Shown in pieces: positions 1 to 6,095 of a DNA stretch of 8,012 bases. The first letter of the stretch is position 1, and the number at the start of each line of letters is the position of its first letter. Location: positions 1 to 8,012 of the forward strand of contig JABFSD010000316.1 in the NCBI GenBank assembly GCA_013140935.1, read 5' to 3'. Both the position numbers and the translations under genes were made by a program. A model generated the notes under the pieces. The model was not told where the DNA came from. It ran no database searches and saw only the letters and a program-made list of their open reading frames with translations. This DNA is from Acidobacteriota bacterium (GTDB taxonomy: Bacteria; Acidobacteriota; Blastocatellia; RBC074).

Positions 1-9
1 GTTTGTCCT

Positions 10-26
10 GCGCCCCGCTGGGGCGC
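10..26. repeat. Short perfect hairpin at the window's left edge
   Basis: A 7-bp GC-rich inverted repeat, GCGCCCC (10-16) and GGGGCGC (20-26), is separated by a 3-nt loop. It sits just before the palindromic repeat block at 47-195 and may belong to the same composite element. No T-tract follows it on either strand, so there is no case for an intrinsic terminator. Confidence 0.5.
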
Positions 27-46
27 GTGATTTTGCCGCCACTTAA

Positions 47-76
47 CCGGTGGTTACGCTGACGCTACACCACCGG
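47..76. repeat. Inverted repeat abutting the tandem block
   Basis: CCGGTGGT (47-54) is the exact reverse complement of ACCACCGG (69-76), with a 14-nt loop between them. The right arm is also the beginning of the first 66-bp tandem unit, so this palindrome and the tandem repeat share sequence. It is probably part of one composite non-coding element. Confidence 0.5.
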
Positions 77-195
77 CTAATATCCTGCCGCGCCTCCGGC
101 GCTCAGGCAGCGGCGATTCGTGGTGCGTGGCTGCACCACCGGCTAATATCCTGCCGCGCCTCCGGCGCTCAGGCAGCGGCGATTTGTGGTGCGTG
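68..195. repeat. Tandem palindromic repeat, two 66-bp-period copies
   Basis: Copy 1 starts at 68 and copy 2 at 134. The 62 bases at 68-129 and 134-195 differ only at 119 (C) versus 185 (T); a 4-nt linker completes the 66-bp period. Each copy folds on itself: outer CACCAC pairs with GTGGTG (68-73 with 120-125; 134-139 with 186-191), and inside lies CTGCC-GCGCC-TCC-GGCGC-TCA-GGCAG (85-110 in copy 1). Reading frames through the block are open but repeat the same Arg/Pro/Gly-rich peptide, as expected of GC-rich repeat DNA rather than a gene. The form resembles REP/BIME-type interspersed palindromic repeats; I cannot assign a named family. The block ends only 18 nt before the hsdM remnant. Confidence 0.8.
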
Positions 196-213
196 AAAGC
201 ACGTATAAATCTT

Positions 214-826
<613 letters not shown>

Positions 827-856
827 TGTCTGGACACTTTTGCCATTCCAAGTCTG

Positions 857-952
857 ATAGACCGCAGATGACGCGGATGCGGCGGATTCTCGCGGATAAC
901 CCCCCTAACGAATCCGCGAAAATCCGCCGCATCCCCGTCATCTGCGGTCTAT
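857..952. repeat. Large hairpin, 41-bp stem
   Basis: Positions 857-897 pair with 912-952 over 41 bp with only two mismatches (889/920 and 874/935), leaving a 14-nt loop (898-911) containing a run of six C. The arms contain ACCGCAGATGACG and GGATGCGGCGGAT and their complements. Weaker complementarity continues outside (833-843 against 979-989). It lies between two convergent genes, the hsdM remnant (+) and the response regulator (-), so it could stall transcription from both sides. It lacks adjacent T-tracts, so its primary identity is probably a dispersed palindromic repeat; similar sequences recur in many bacterial genomes, but I cannot name the family. Confidence 0.85.
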
Positions 953-1004
953 AGTCTTTCGTGCTTCGACCATTCTTTGCATAAGTGTCATGACTTCAGG
1001 ACAG

Positions 1005-1052
1005 CCAGATAAAACCGTCATCAGCCAACCGGCCTAACCGAATTGAGACGGT
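1005..1052 (-). terminator. Possible weak terminator after the phoU-phoB operon
   Basis: Reading the minus strand, ACCGTC (1052-1047) pairs with GACGGT (1019-1014) around a 27-nt loop that itself contains a small GGCC-GGTT-GGCT fold, and the stem is followed by TTTA. It begins 22 nt after the response-regulator stop. The stem is short and the T-run is poor, so this is a weak candidate; the large hairpin further on may be the effective barrier. Confidence 0.3.
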
Positions 1053-1074
1053 CGCAAGAAACAAAGCAATGATT

Positions 1075-1818
1075 TCATTGGGTGGCGGCTTTTTCTGTTT
1101 CAGACACGCGCAAGCGATAGCCGATGCCGATGACGGTTTCGATGCGTTGGCCGCATTCGCCGAGCTTTTTGCGCAGGCCGCTGATGTGTACGTCGAGCGT
1201 GCGGGCTTCGCCGTAATACTGCATGCCCCAGACTTCATCGAGCAGCTTTTCGCGCGGAATCACGCGACCGGGCGTGCGTGTAAGAATGACGAGCAAGGCG
1301 AGTTCCTTGCGTGTGAGTTTGATTTCAGCGCCGCTGCAATAAGCCGTGAACGCGCCGTAATCCACTTTCAATTGTCCGTCGTCATACGCTTCGGGTGCGG
1401 CTTCTTCGTAACCGGCGCGGCGCAGCAGGGCTTTCACGCGCGCGACGAGTTCACGCACGCTAAACGGTTTGGTCATGTAATCATCGGCACCGAGTTCCAA
1501 GCCTTTTACTTTGTCGTTTTCTTCGGTGCGCGCAGTGAGCATCAAGATCGGTTTGTTGCGCGTAGCTTCTTCAGAGCGAAAGCGACGGCAGAGTTCAAAG
1601 CCGCTCATGCCTGGCAGATTCAAATCGAGGATAAAAAGTGAGACCGTTTGCAACGACCCAGTGCCTTTGCGTTCCTGTGTTTTCGGAAAAGCATAGCGCA
1701 GCGCGTCTTCGCCACTCGCGGCCACTTGCACGGTGAAAGCGCCGGTGCGGTCGAGGTTGTAACGAATGCCTTCGGCTAAATCGGGATCGTCTTCGACAAT
1801 GAGGATGTAAGGTTTCAT
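1075..1818 (-). CDS. phoB: PhoB-family response regulator (OmpR/PhoB class)
   Basis: This gene encodes a 247-residue two-component transcription factor. The receiver domain occupies residues 1-~125: acidic pocket E9-D10-D11, phosphoacceptor D65 in FILDLNLPGMSG, T95 in LMLTART, and K117 in ADDYMTKPF. A winged-helix DNA-binding domain spans ~140-237, with recognition-helix region RTLDVHISGLRKKLG and wing ETVIGIGYRLR. The phosphoacceptor lies about 11 residues later than D54 of E. coli PhoB because of a charged insertion (FPKTQERKGTG, ~44-54) before strand beta-3. The ATG at 1818 is chosen because the receiver starts there (MKPYILIVEDD) and it overlaps the phoU stop as ATGA. A frame extension to 1896 only adds residues read out of frame through phoU. 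Pairing with phoU supports a role in phosphate-starvation control. No histidine kinase gene is in the window, so its partner is unknown. Confidence 0.93.
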   Translation of the reverse strand: MKPYILIVEDDPDLAEGIRYNLDRTGAFTVQVAASGEDALRYAFPKTQERKGTGSLQTVSLFILDLNLPGMSGFELCRRFRSEEATRNKPILMLTARTEENDKVKGLELGADDYMTKPFSVRELVARVKALLRRAGYEEAAPEAYDDGQLKVDYGAFTAYCSGAEIKLTRKELALLVILTRTPGRVIPREKLLDEVWGMQYYGEARTLDVHISGLRKKLGECGQRIETVIGIGYRLRVSETEKAATQ

Positions 1819-2495
1819 GCGGTTGCCAATGTGGTGCTTAACAGGCGCGAATGTTTGATGACTTGCGCTTCCGCCATAAAGACGATCTGTTCGCAAATAT
1901 CCGTGACGTAATCGCCCATGCGTTCAAGGTGTTTGGCGACCATCAACAACCGCGCGGCGCGTCCGGCGGCGTATTGATCGGTTGCCATGTAATCAAGCAG
2001 TTCATGAAAGATGCGGTCATAAAGCCGATCTACTTCGTCGTCGAGTTCTATCACGGCGCGGGCGGCGCGGGCATCGGCGGCGGCATAAGCGTCCAGCGAG
2101 TCTTTCAGCATCGCGCAAACGCGCGCGCTCATGCGCGGCAAATCAATGTAAGGTTTCAATTGCGGCTCGTCGTTCAGATCAATCGCTGCGCGCGCGATGT
2201 TGCAGGCGTGATCGGCGATGCGTTCGAGAATCGGCGTAAGTTTCGCCGCCGTCAGCACGACGCGGAGTTCCTGTTCGCTCGGCACTTTGAGCGCAAACAA
2301 ACGCAAACAGGTGCGGTCTATTTCGAGTTCGTGGGCGTCTACGCGGTCGTCACCCGCGAGCACTTCAGCGGCTAAATCGGAATCGCGTTCGATCAACGAA
2401 CGCATTGCGCTATCAATCGCGTGTTCGACTTCGCCGCCCATCAAAAGTATCTGGTCACGTAAACCATTCCATTCCTGCTCCATCTTCATTGGCAT
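1815..2495 (-). CDS. phoU: Phosphate signalling regulator PhoU
   Basis: The product is a 226-residue all-helical protein of the PhoU family (E. coli PhoU is 241). PhoU proteins are cytoplasmic negative regulators linking the Pst phosphate transporter to the PhoR/PhoB pair. Two three-helix repeats are visible, each with the metal-binding ExxxD signature: ERIADHACNIA (E91, D95) and ERMGDYVTDICEQI (E191, D195). The N-terminus (EWNGLRDQILLMGGEVEHAI) is also typical. The start at 2495 is supported by AAGGAG at 2508-2503 with a 7-nt spacer; M3 and M5 lie too close to that site. It is the first gene of a two-gene operon and its TGA overlaps the ATG of the response regulator, indicating translational coupling. 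Upstream lies an 11-bp-period repeat array that may be its Pho box. No pst transporter genes occur in the window. Confidence 0.95.
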   Translation of the reverse strand: MPMKMEQEWNGLRDQILLMGGEVEHAIDSAMRSLIERDSDLAAEVLAGDDRVDAHELEIDRTCLRLFALKVPSEQELRVVLTAAKLTPILERIADHACNIARAAIDLNDEPQLKPYIDLPRMSARVCAMLKDSLDAYAAADARAARAVIELDDEVDRLYDRIFHELLDYMATDQYAAGRAARLLMVAKHLERMGDYVTDICEQIVFMAEAQVIKHSRLLSTTLATA

Positions 2496-2502
2496 TGTTT
2501 CT

Positions 2503-2508
2503 CTCCTT
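2503..2508 (-). promoter_or_regulatory. Ribosome binding site of phoU
   Basis: AAGGAG on the minus strand lies 7 nt before the ATG at 2495-2493. It fixes the first of three closely spaced ATG codons (M1, M3, M5) as the start. Confidence 0.8.
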
Positions 2509-2543
2509 CAAGCCGGTTTTTCTTGTGGTGATATTCTCGCAGC

Positions 2544-2595
2544 GTAACAAGAACTTGTTAGATAGGCGTTAAGCCTGCTTCAAGTTTGCTTTAAT
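2544..2595 (-). promoter_or_regulatory. Pho-box-like array upstream of phoU (five units, 11-bp period)
   Basis: On the minus strand, reading toward phoU, five 8-bp units are each separated by 3 bp: ATTAAAGC (2595-2588), CTTGAAGC (2584-2577), CTTAACGC (2573-2566), TCTAACAA (2562-2555), CTTGTTAC (2551-2544). The first three or four share CTTRAMGC; the last is degenerate. Direct repeats at an 11-bp period are how dimers of PhoB/OmpR-class regulators bind DNA. TTAACA-type units are known for Bacillus PhoP and CTTAACCT-type for cyanobacterial SphR. The position 49 bp before the start codon of a phoU-phoB operon fits autoregulation. A clear -10 box is not evident: TAACAA at 2560-2555 is the best but poor. 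The assignment is by inspection only. Confidence 0.55.
2545..2560. promoter_or_regulatory. Perfect 7-bp inverted repeat in the phoU promoter
   Basis: TAACAAG (2545-2551), AA, CTTGTTA (2554-2560) form a 16-bp dyad. It overlaps the last two units of the direct-repeat array. It could be an operator for a dimeric repressor, or simply arise because TAACAA-like units face each other here. There is no independent support for a regulator. Confidence 0.35.
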
Positions 2596-2620
2596 TTCGG
2601 CGGAGCTCTCAGCCGTGCAG

Positions 2621-2663
2621 ATAAAAAGAGAGCGTTCCCGTTCAGACGAAAAGGGAACGCTCT
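2621..2663 (-). terminator. Intrinsic terminator of the 988-residue receptor gene
   Basis: On the minus strand AGAGCGTTCCC (2663-2653) pairs perfectly over 11 bp with GGGAACGCTCT (2639-2629) around a 13-nt loop, followed at once by CTTTTTAT (2628-2621). It lies 92 nt after the receptor stop codon and before the phoU array. Receptor transcription should therefore end here, and phoU-phoB should have its own promoter. The interval 2664-2754 shows nothing else. Confidence 0.85.
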
Positions 2664-2754
2664 ACAGAGACACAGGACTAGCACCTAATACAGCCCATAA
2701 AATAGCGCATCAATTTTAAGCCAGCGTTATCGGTGCTTTATCGTTTGGTTAAGT

Positions 2755-5721
2755 TTAGAAAGTGAAACGCGCGCCCAGTTGCAATTGACGCGGCCCACCA
2801 AAGCGCGCAGTCGAAGGCGCAGTGAACGCTTCGCCCAGCAGCGGGAACACCGTCGGCACAGACACGGCGGGCAGTGCGTTGCCTGCGTTGCCAAAGATGC
2901 TGACGCCGTCTACGCCAAAGTTTTTATTCGACGCGCGCGTGACGTTGAAGAATTCCGCCATGAACGACAGCTTGCGCGTTTCGCCTAGGCTGAACGATTT
3001 CAACAAGCGCATGTCGAGATTGAAAAAGTTCGGTTGGCGAAAGCTGTTACGCGGCACGATGCGTCCGTTGATGACAGCGCGGTCGTTATCAGTGTTGACG
3101 TCGCCTTGAATGTCGTCGCCCACAACGGCGGTGTAAGGAAAGCCGGAGCGCGTAATCAAAATGCTGCTCAACGTGAAGCCCGCGCCGAGATCAATCAATC
3201 CGTTGAAGTTGAAGTTGTGGCGCACGTCCTGTTTCGACGGGCCAGCTTCGGCTTTCAGATCAAAGGGATTGAGCGTCGTCTCGCGCGAGAAATTGCGTTC
3301 GTTCGAATCGTCGTCGCGGTTGTTCGCCAGCGTGTAATTGAATCCGAGCTGATAACGGCGCGCGAAACGTTGTTGCAAGTTCACGACGAGCGCGTCGTAA
3401 GTCGAATGCGCCGACGATTCGTTGATCGAATAAATGCCAATCGCCGGATTCGGTCGCGGCGCAGTGAAGCGCGGATAACCGGTCGCCACATCAATCACGG
3501 GCGCAGCGAGATTGCGATCTACGCGGCGTTGCAGGTTCCAGCCAGCGGCGCGCACATATCCAACTGAAAGGCTCGCGTCTTTGCCGAGGCTTTGTTCCAA
3601 CGTCGCCGAAGCCTGAAAGGTGCGCGGGTTGCGGAAGTCAGGTTGAAAGCCGAAAGCGCGCGTCGCTACGCGATTGGCGATGCCTGCGGGCAACGTAGGA
3701 ATCGTCGTCAGGATGTTCGGATAACTCAAGATCGTGCCTGCGCCGCGAAAGACGCAGTTCGCCGGAACCGCTGCGCCTGTAGCTGTGCGGCACGCACCCG
3801 TGCGTTCGTCAAAGCTGTAATCTTTGGTGATGATGTCATTGTTGGTGAAAACGCGATGAAACAACGTGGCGGGCGTGCGCGAGTTATAAAGCCCCGCCGA
3901 CAAGCGCACGACCGTGCGGCCTTGATTGCCCGCGTCCCACGCCAAGCCCAAACGCGGCTGCCACATTTCGAGATCGTTCGGAATGAACGTCGTTTCTTTC
4001 AACATCGGATTTGGGCGTATTGGTTGCGGATTCCATTGGCCTTCCCAACGCAAGCCTGCCGTGAGCGTCAATGACGACGAGAGCTTCACGCGATCCTGCA
4101 CGAAAAACGCCAGCTCCTGTTGATCGCCGCTCGATACGATCAAGTCGGGCACGGTGACGAGGGTTTGCGTGAAGCGGCGCGGAATGCCGTTGAGAAAATC
4201 AGCCAGACTGCTGAAACGCCACTGGCCGAGAAAGTCTGATTGGCGCTGTGCTTTGAATTCGTTGAGGTTGTAATCAACGCCGAAACGCAAACGATGCGCG
4301 TTGGTGTTGAGCGAAAGATTGTCTGACAACTGATAGCGCGTCGTTTCAAAGCGGCGCGGGCGGCTGCTGGAATTGCCGAAGCGTCCGAAATTGTCTACGC
4401 GCAGTTCAGGGCCGAGCTCGTTGGGGTCTTCGCGGCGATTGTCGGTGGCGATTTGCGCGCGGAATTCATTGATCGTGCGCGCGTCAAGCACCGTAACCAA
4501 ACTGGCTTTGACGCCGTTGCTCTTTGTGCCTGCTTCGTAATTGGTCGCGGCAAAGTTATCAGTCAACGTAGTTCCATCAGCCAACGCGCCGAAGTTGTCG
4601 CCGCGAAAACGCGAATAAGTGTATTGCACGTTCAACGTATTGCTTTGCGACAAAATGAAATCGGTGCGCACAAACACCGCTGTCGGATTATTGGTGCTTT
4701 CGTGTTCGCCTTGCAGGTTGAGAATGTTCGTTGGCACAGTGAGATTCGCTGCCGGAGTGCCGAAGCGCACGAAGTAAGGAATGCGCAAAAAATTCTGCTC
4801 AGCGCCGACGAAGAAAAACGCCTTATCGCGGCGCAACGGCCCGCCCACCGAACCGCCAAATTGATTCTGTTGATTGTTACCCTGGTTCCCGAACGCATCG
4901 TCCGAAGTCAGGCGGGGATTGCGATTCATAAAGAACGCTTCGCCGTGCCAGTCGTTCGTACCCGATTTGGTCACGGCGTTGACGAAGCCCGATCCGGTGC
5001 GTCCGACCTCAGCCGTCGCGCCCGAACGCACGACCTGAAATTCACGAATCGCGGTTTGCGGGAAAAAGAAAATCGCATCGTTGCCGCCGCGTTGATTGCC
5101 TTGCAGCGCGTCGTTGAAATCGGCTCCGTCAATCGCAATGTTCGAGTTGATCGAACGCTGTCCGGCAATGACCAAACCCTTGCGGTCAGACTCTTGCACG
5201 ATGCCCGGCGTGAGTTGAATGAAGTCGGTGAAATTGCGTCCACGAATCGGCAACTCGCTCACAGCGCGCTGATTGATGGTCGAACCGGTCGCGCCTTCTT
5301 CGGTGTCGAGCAAAATGCTTTCTGACGAAACCGTAATCGCCTCGTTCACTCCCGCAACTTGCAGCCGCAAATTCACCGTTTCGGTGTTGCCCACTGACAG
5401 CGACACGTTTTCGCGCTTGATCGTGCCGAATCCGTTGGCGTTGGCTTCGATCTGGTAAGTGCCGACCGGCATCACGCTGGCTACGAACTGACCGCGTTCG
5501 TTGGTCGCCAGCGTACGCGCGTAACCTGTTTCAAGATTGCGCACCGTGACAGTTGCGCCCGCAATGACCTTGCCATCGGGCGCGCTGATCGTGCCTTCGA
5601 CAGCGGCGCTGCCTGATTCAGATTGCGCGAACGCTGTACTGGATAACGCCAGCAAACTGAAAAACATGAAGGCCAACGCGAAGCCGCGTTGCGCCGCAGA
5701 GTAATGATGAGTGGTGAACAT
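2755..5721 (-). CDS. Oar-like TonB-dependent receptor with carboxypeptidase-regulatory domain
   Basis: This encodes a complete 988-residue outer-membrane protein. A signal peptide is clear (hydrophobic FALAFMFFSLLALSSTAFA; cleavage likely after A32 before QSESG). Next come a carboxypeptidase-regulatory-like beta-sandwich (~40-122; VEGTISAPDG…AGATVTVRN…VGTYQIEANANGF), a possible TonB box (EAITVSS, 127-133), a plug (~145-255; ELPIRGRNFTDFIQLTPGI, NSNIAIDGADFND, GRTGSGFVNAVTKSGTNDWHG) and a large beta-barrel. The barrel ends in the family's FRQPNFFNLDMRLLKSF segment and a final Phe (GARFTF), the signal for outer-membrane insertion. The only two cysteines, C644 and C656, flank a short loop and may form a disulfide. 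GGAG at 5734-5731 with a 9-nt spacer supports the start. Such receptors import or secrete substrates using TonB energy; Myxococcus Oar is the best-known relative. The substrate here is unknown. It is transcribed away from the second receptor and may be under the Pho-box-like array at 5804-5855. Confidence 0.93.
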   Translation of the reverse strand: MFTTHHYSAAQRGFALAFMFFSLLALSSTAFAQSESGSAAVEGTISAPDGKVIAGATVTVRNLETGYARTLATNERGQFVASVMPVGTYQIEANANGFGTIKRENVSLSVGNTETVNLRLQVAGVNEAITVSSESILLDTEEGATGSTINQRAVSELPIRGRNFTDFIQLTPGIVQESDRKGLVIAGQRSINSNIAIDGADFNDALQGNQRGGNDAIFFFPQTAIREFQVVRSGATAEVGRTGSGFVNAVTKSGTNDWHGEAFFMNRNPRLTSDDAFGNQGNNQQNQFGGSVGGPLRRDKAFFFVGAEQNFLRIPYFVRFGTPAANLTVPTNILNLQGEHESTNNPTAVFVRTDFILSQSNTLNVQYTYSRFRGDNFGALADGTTLTDNFAATNYEAGTKSNGVKASLVTVLDARTINEFRAQIATDNRREDPNELGPELRVDNFGRFGNSSSRPRRFETTRYQLSDNLSLNTNAHRLRFGVDYNLNEFKAQRQSDFLGQWRFSSLADFLNGIPRRFTQTLVTVPDLIVSSGDQQELAFFVQDRVKLSSSLTLTAGLRWEGQWNPQPIRPNPMLKETTFIPNDLEMWQPRLGLAWDAGNQGRTVVRLSAGLYNSRTPATLFHRVFTNNDIITKDYSFDERTGACRTATGAAVPANCVFRGAGTILSYPNILTTIPTLPAGIANRVATRAFGFQPDFRNPRTFQASATLEQSLGKDASLSVGYVRAAGWNLQRRVDRNLAAPVIDVATGYPRFTAPRPNPAIGIYSINESSAHSTYDALVVNLQQRFARRYQLGFNYTLANNRDDDSNERNFSRETTLNPFDLKAEAGPSKQDVRHNFNFNGLIDLGAGFTLSSILITRSGFPYTAVVGDDIQGDVNTDNDRAVINGRIVPRNSFRQPNFFNLDMRLLKSFSLGETRKLSFMAEFFNVTRASNKNFGVDGVSIFGNAGNALPAVSVPTVFPLLGEAFTAPSTARFGGPRQLQLGARFTF

Positions 5722-5803
5722 AGTGTGAGTCTCCGAATGTGTTTGCTTGGACTGTCTGGATTGACTGCTCAGGCTAATGTGAATGCGTCAGTAGCGGCGG
5801 AGA

Positions 5804-5855
5804 CTAACAACGAAACGTTAAAGGCACTTTAGGCAAGGTTAAAATCTATATTAAG
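5804..5855 (-). promoter_or_regulatory. Pho-box-like array toward the minus-strand receptor gene
   Basis: Read on the minus strand toward the start at 5721, units at 11-bp period are CTTAATAT (5855-5848), TTTTAACC (5844-5837), CCTAAAGT (5833-5826), TTTAACGT (5822-5815) and a degenerate GTTGTTAG (5811-5804). In the second unit the core TTTAAC is shifted by one base. The resemblance to the array before phoU is good but less regular, and this stretch is AT-richer than its surroundings, so chance similarity is easier. No confident -10 element was identified downstream. Confidence 0.4.
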
Positions 5856-5872
5856 TGTTCCCGTTCGCCAGC

Positions 5873-5902
5873 CTTAACAAACAACTTACAAAGCCATAAC
5901 TC
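5873..5902 (+). promoter_or_regulatory. Weak CTTAAC-type array in the divergent region
   Basis: CTTAACAA (5873-5880), ACTTACAA (5884-5891) and CATAACTC (5895-5902) follow an 11-bp period on the plus strand, but only the first matches the motif fully; the others share 5 of 8 positions with it. It may be an upstream accessory site for the gene starting at 6096. The rest of the 374-bp divergent region outside the three arrays shows no gene: short frames here lack start signals or homology. Confidence 0.25.
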
Positions 5903-5979
5903 AGCCTGAAGACTAGCCGTTCACGTGGCGTCACGACGATTACGCGACCGTTCGTTATACCTTGCATTGAAGCCTGAAA

Positions 5980-6034
5980 CTTAACCGCAACTTTACGCCC
6001 GCCTAAAACTGGCTTTAGATCGCTTTGCCATACT
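5980..6034 (+). promoter_or_regulatory. Pho-box-like array and candidate -10 before the plus-strand receptor gene
   Basis: Four plus-strand units run at an exact 11-bp period: CTTAACCG (5980-5987), CTTTACGC (5991-5998), CCTAAAAC (6002-6009), CTTTAGAT (6013-6020). A -10-like CATACT (6029-6034) starts 8 nt after the last unit and has no good -35 partner, as expected when an activator bound to the repeats replaces the -35 contact. Transcription from there would give a leader of about 55 nt. A further isolated CTTAACGA occurs at 6040-6047. Similarity to the array upstream of phoU suggests the same regulator. Confidence 0.45.
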
Positions 6035-6083
6035 CCTGCCTTAACGACACGACGCTTTTCACTCACAGAATTAAAGCAGAAAT

Positions 6084-6090
6084 AAAGGAG
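6084..6090 (+). promoter_or_regulatory. Ribosome binding site of the second receptor gene
   Basis: AAAGGAG lies 5 nt upstream of the ATG at 6096. It fixes this start over the internal in-frame ATG codons at residues 7 and 15. Confidence 0.8.
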
Positions 6091-6095
6091 CTTTT

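Noticed and set aside
68..195. Start of a CRISPR array
   Set aside because: There are only two directly adjacent copies with a 4-nt linker; no unique spacers and no cas genes are present.
1819..1896. 26-residue N-terminal extension of the response regulator
   Set aside because: The extra residues are out-of-frame phoU sequence; the receiver domain begins at the ATG overlapping the phoU stop.
1069..2375. Plus-strand frames of 190 and 174 residues (1069-1641, 1851-2375)
   Set aside because: They are shadows of phoB and phoU, both of which are confirmed by family motifs on the minus strand.
4453..5325. 290-residue plus-strand frame
   Set aside because: It lies entirely antisense to the well-supported receptor gene and is Arg/Ala/Val-rich with no domain pattern, as expected from the opposite strand of a GC-rich gene.
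5851..6066. 71-residue frame in the divergent intergenic region
   Set aside because: It is low in recognisable features, has no supporting ribosome binding site, and runs through the candidate promoter arrays.
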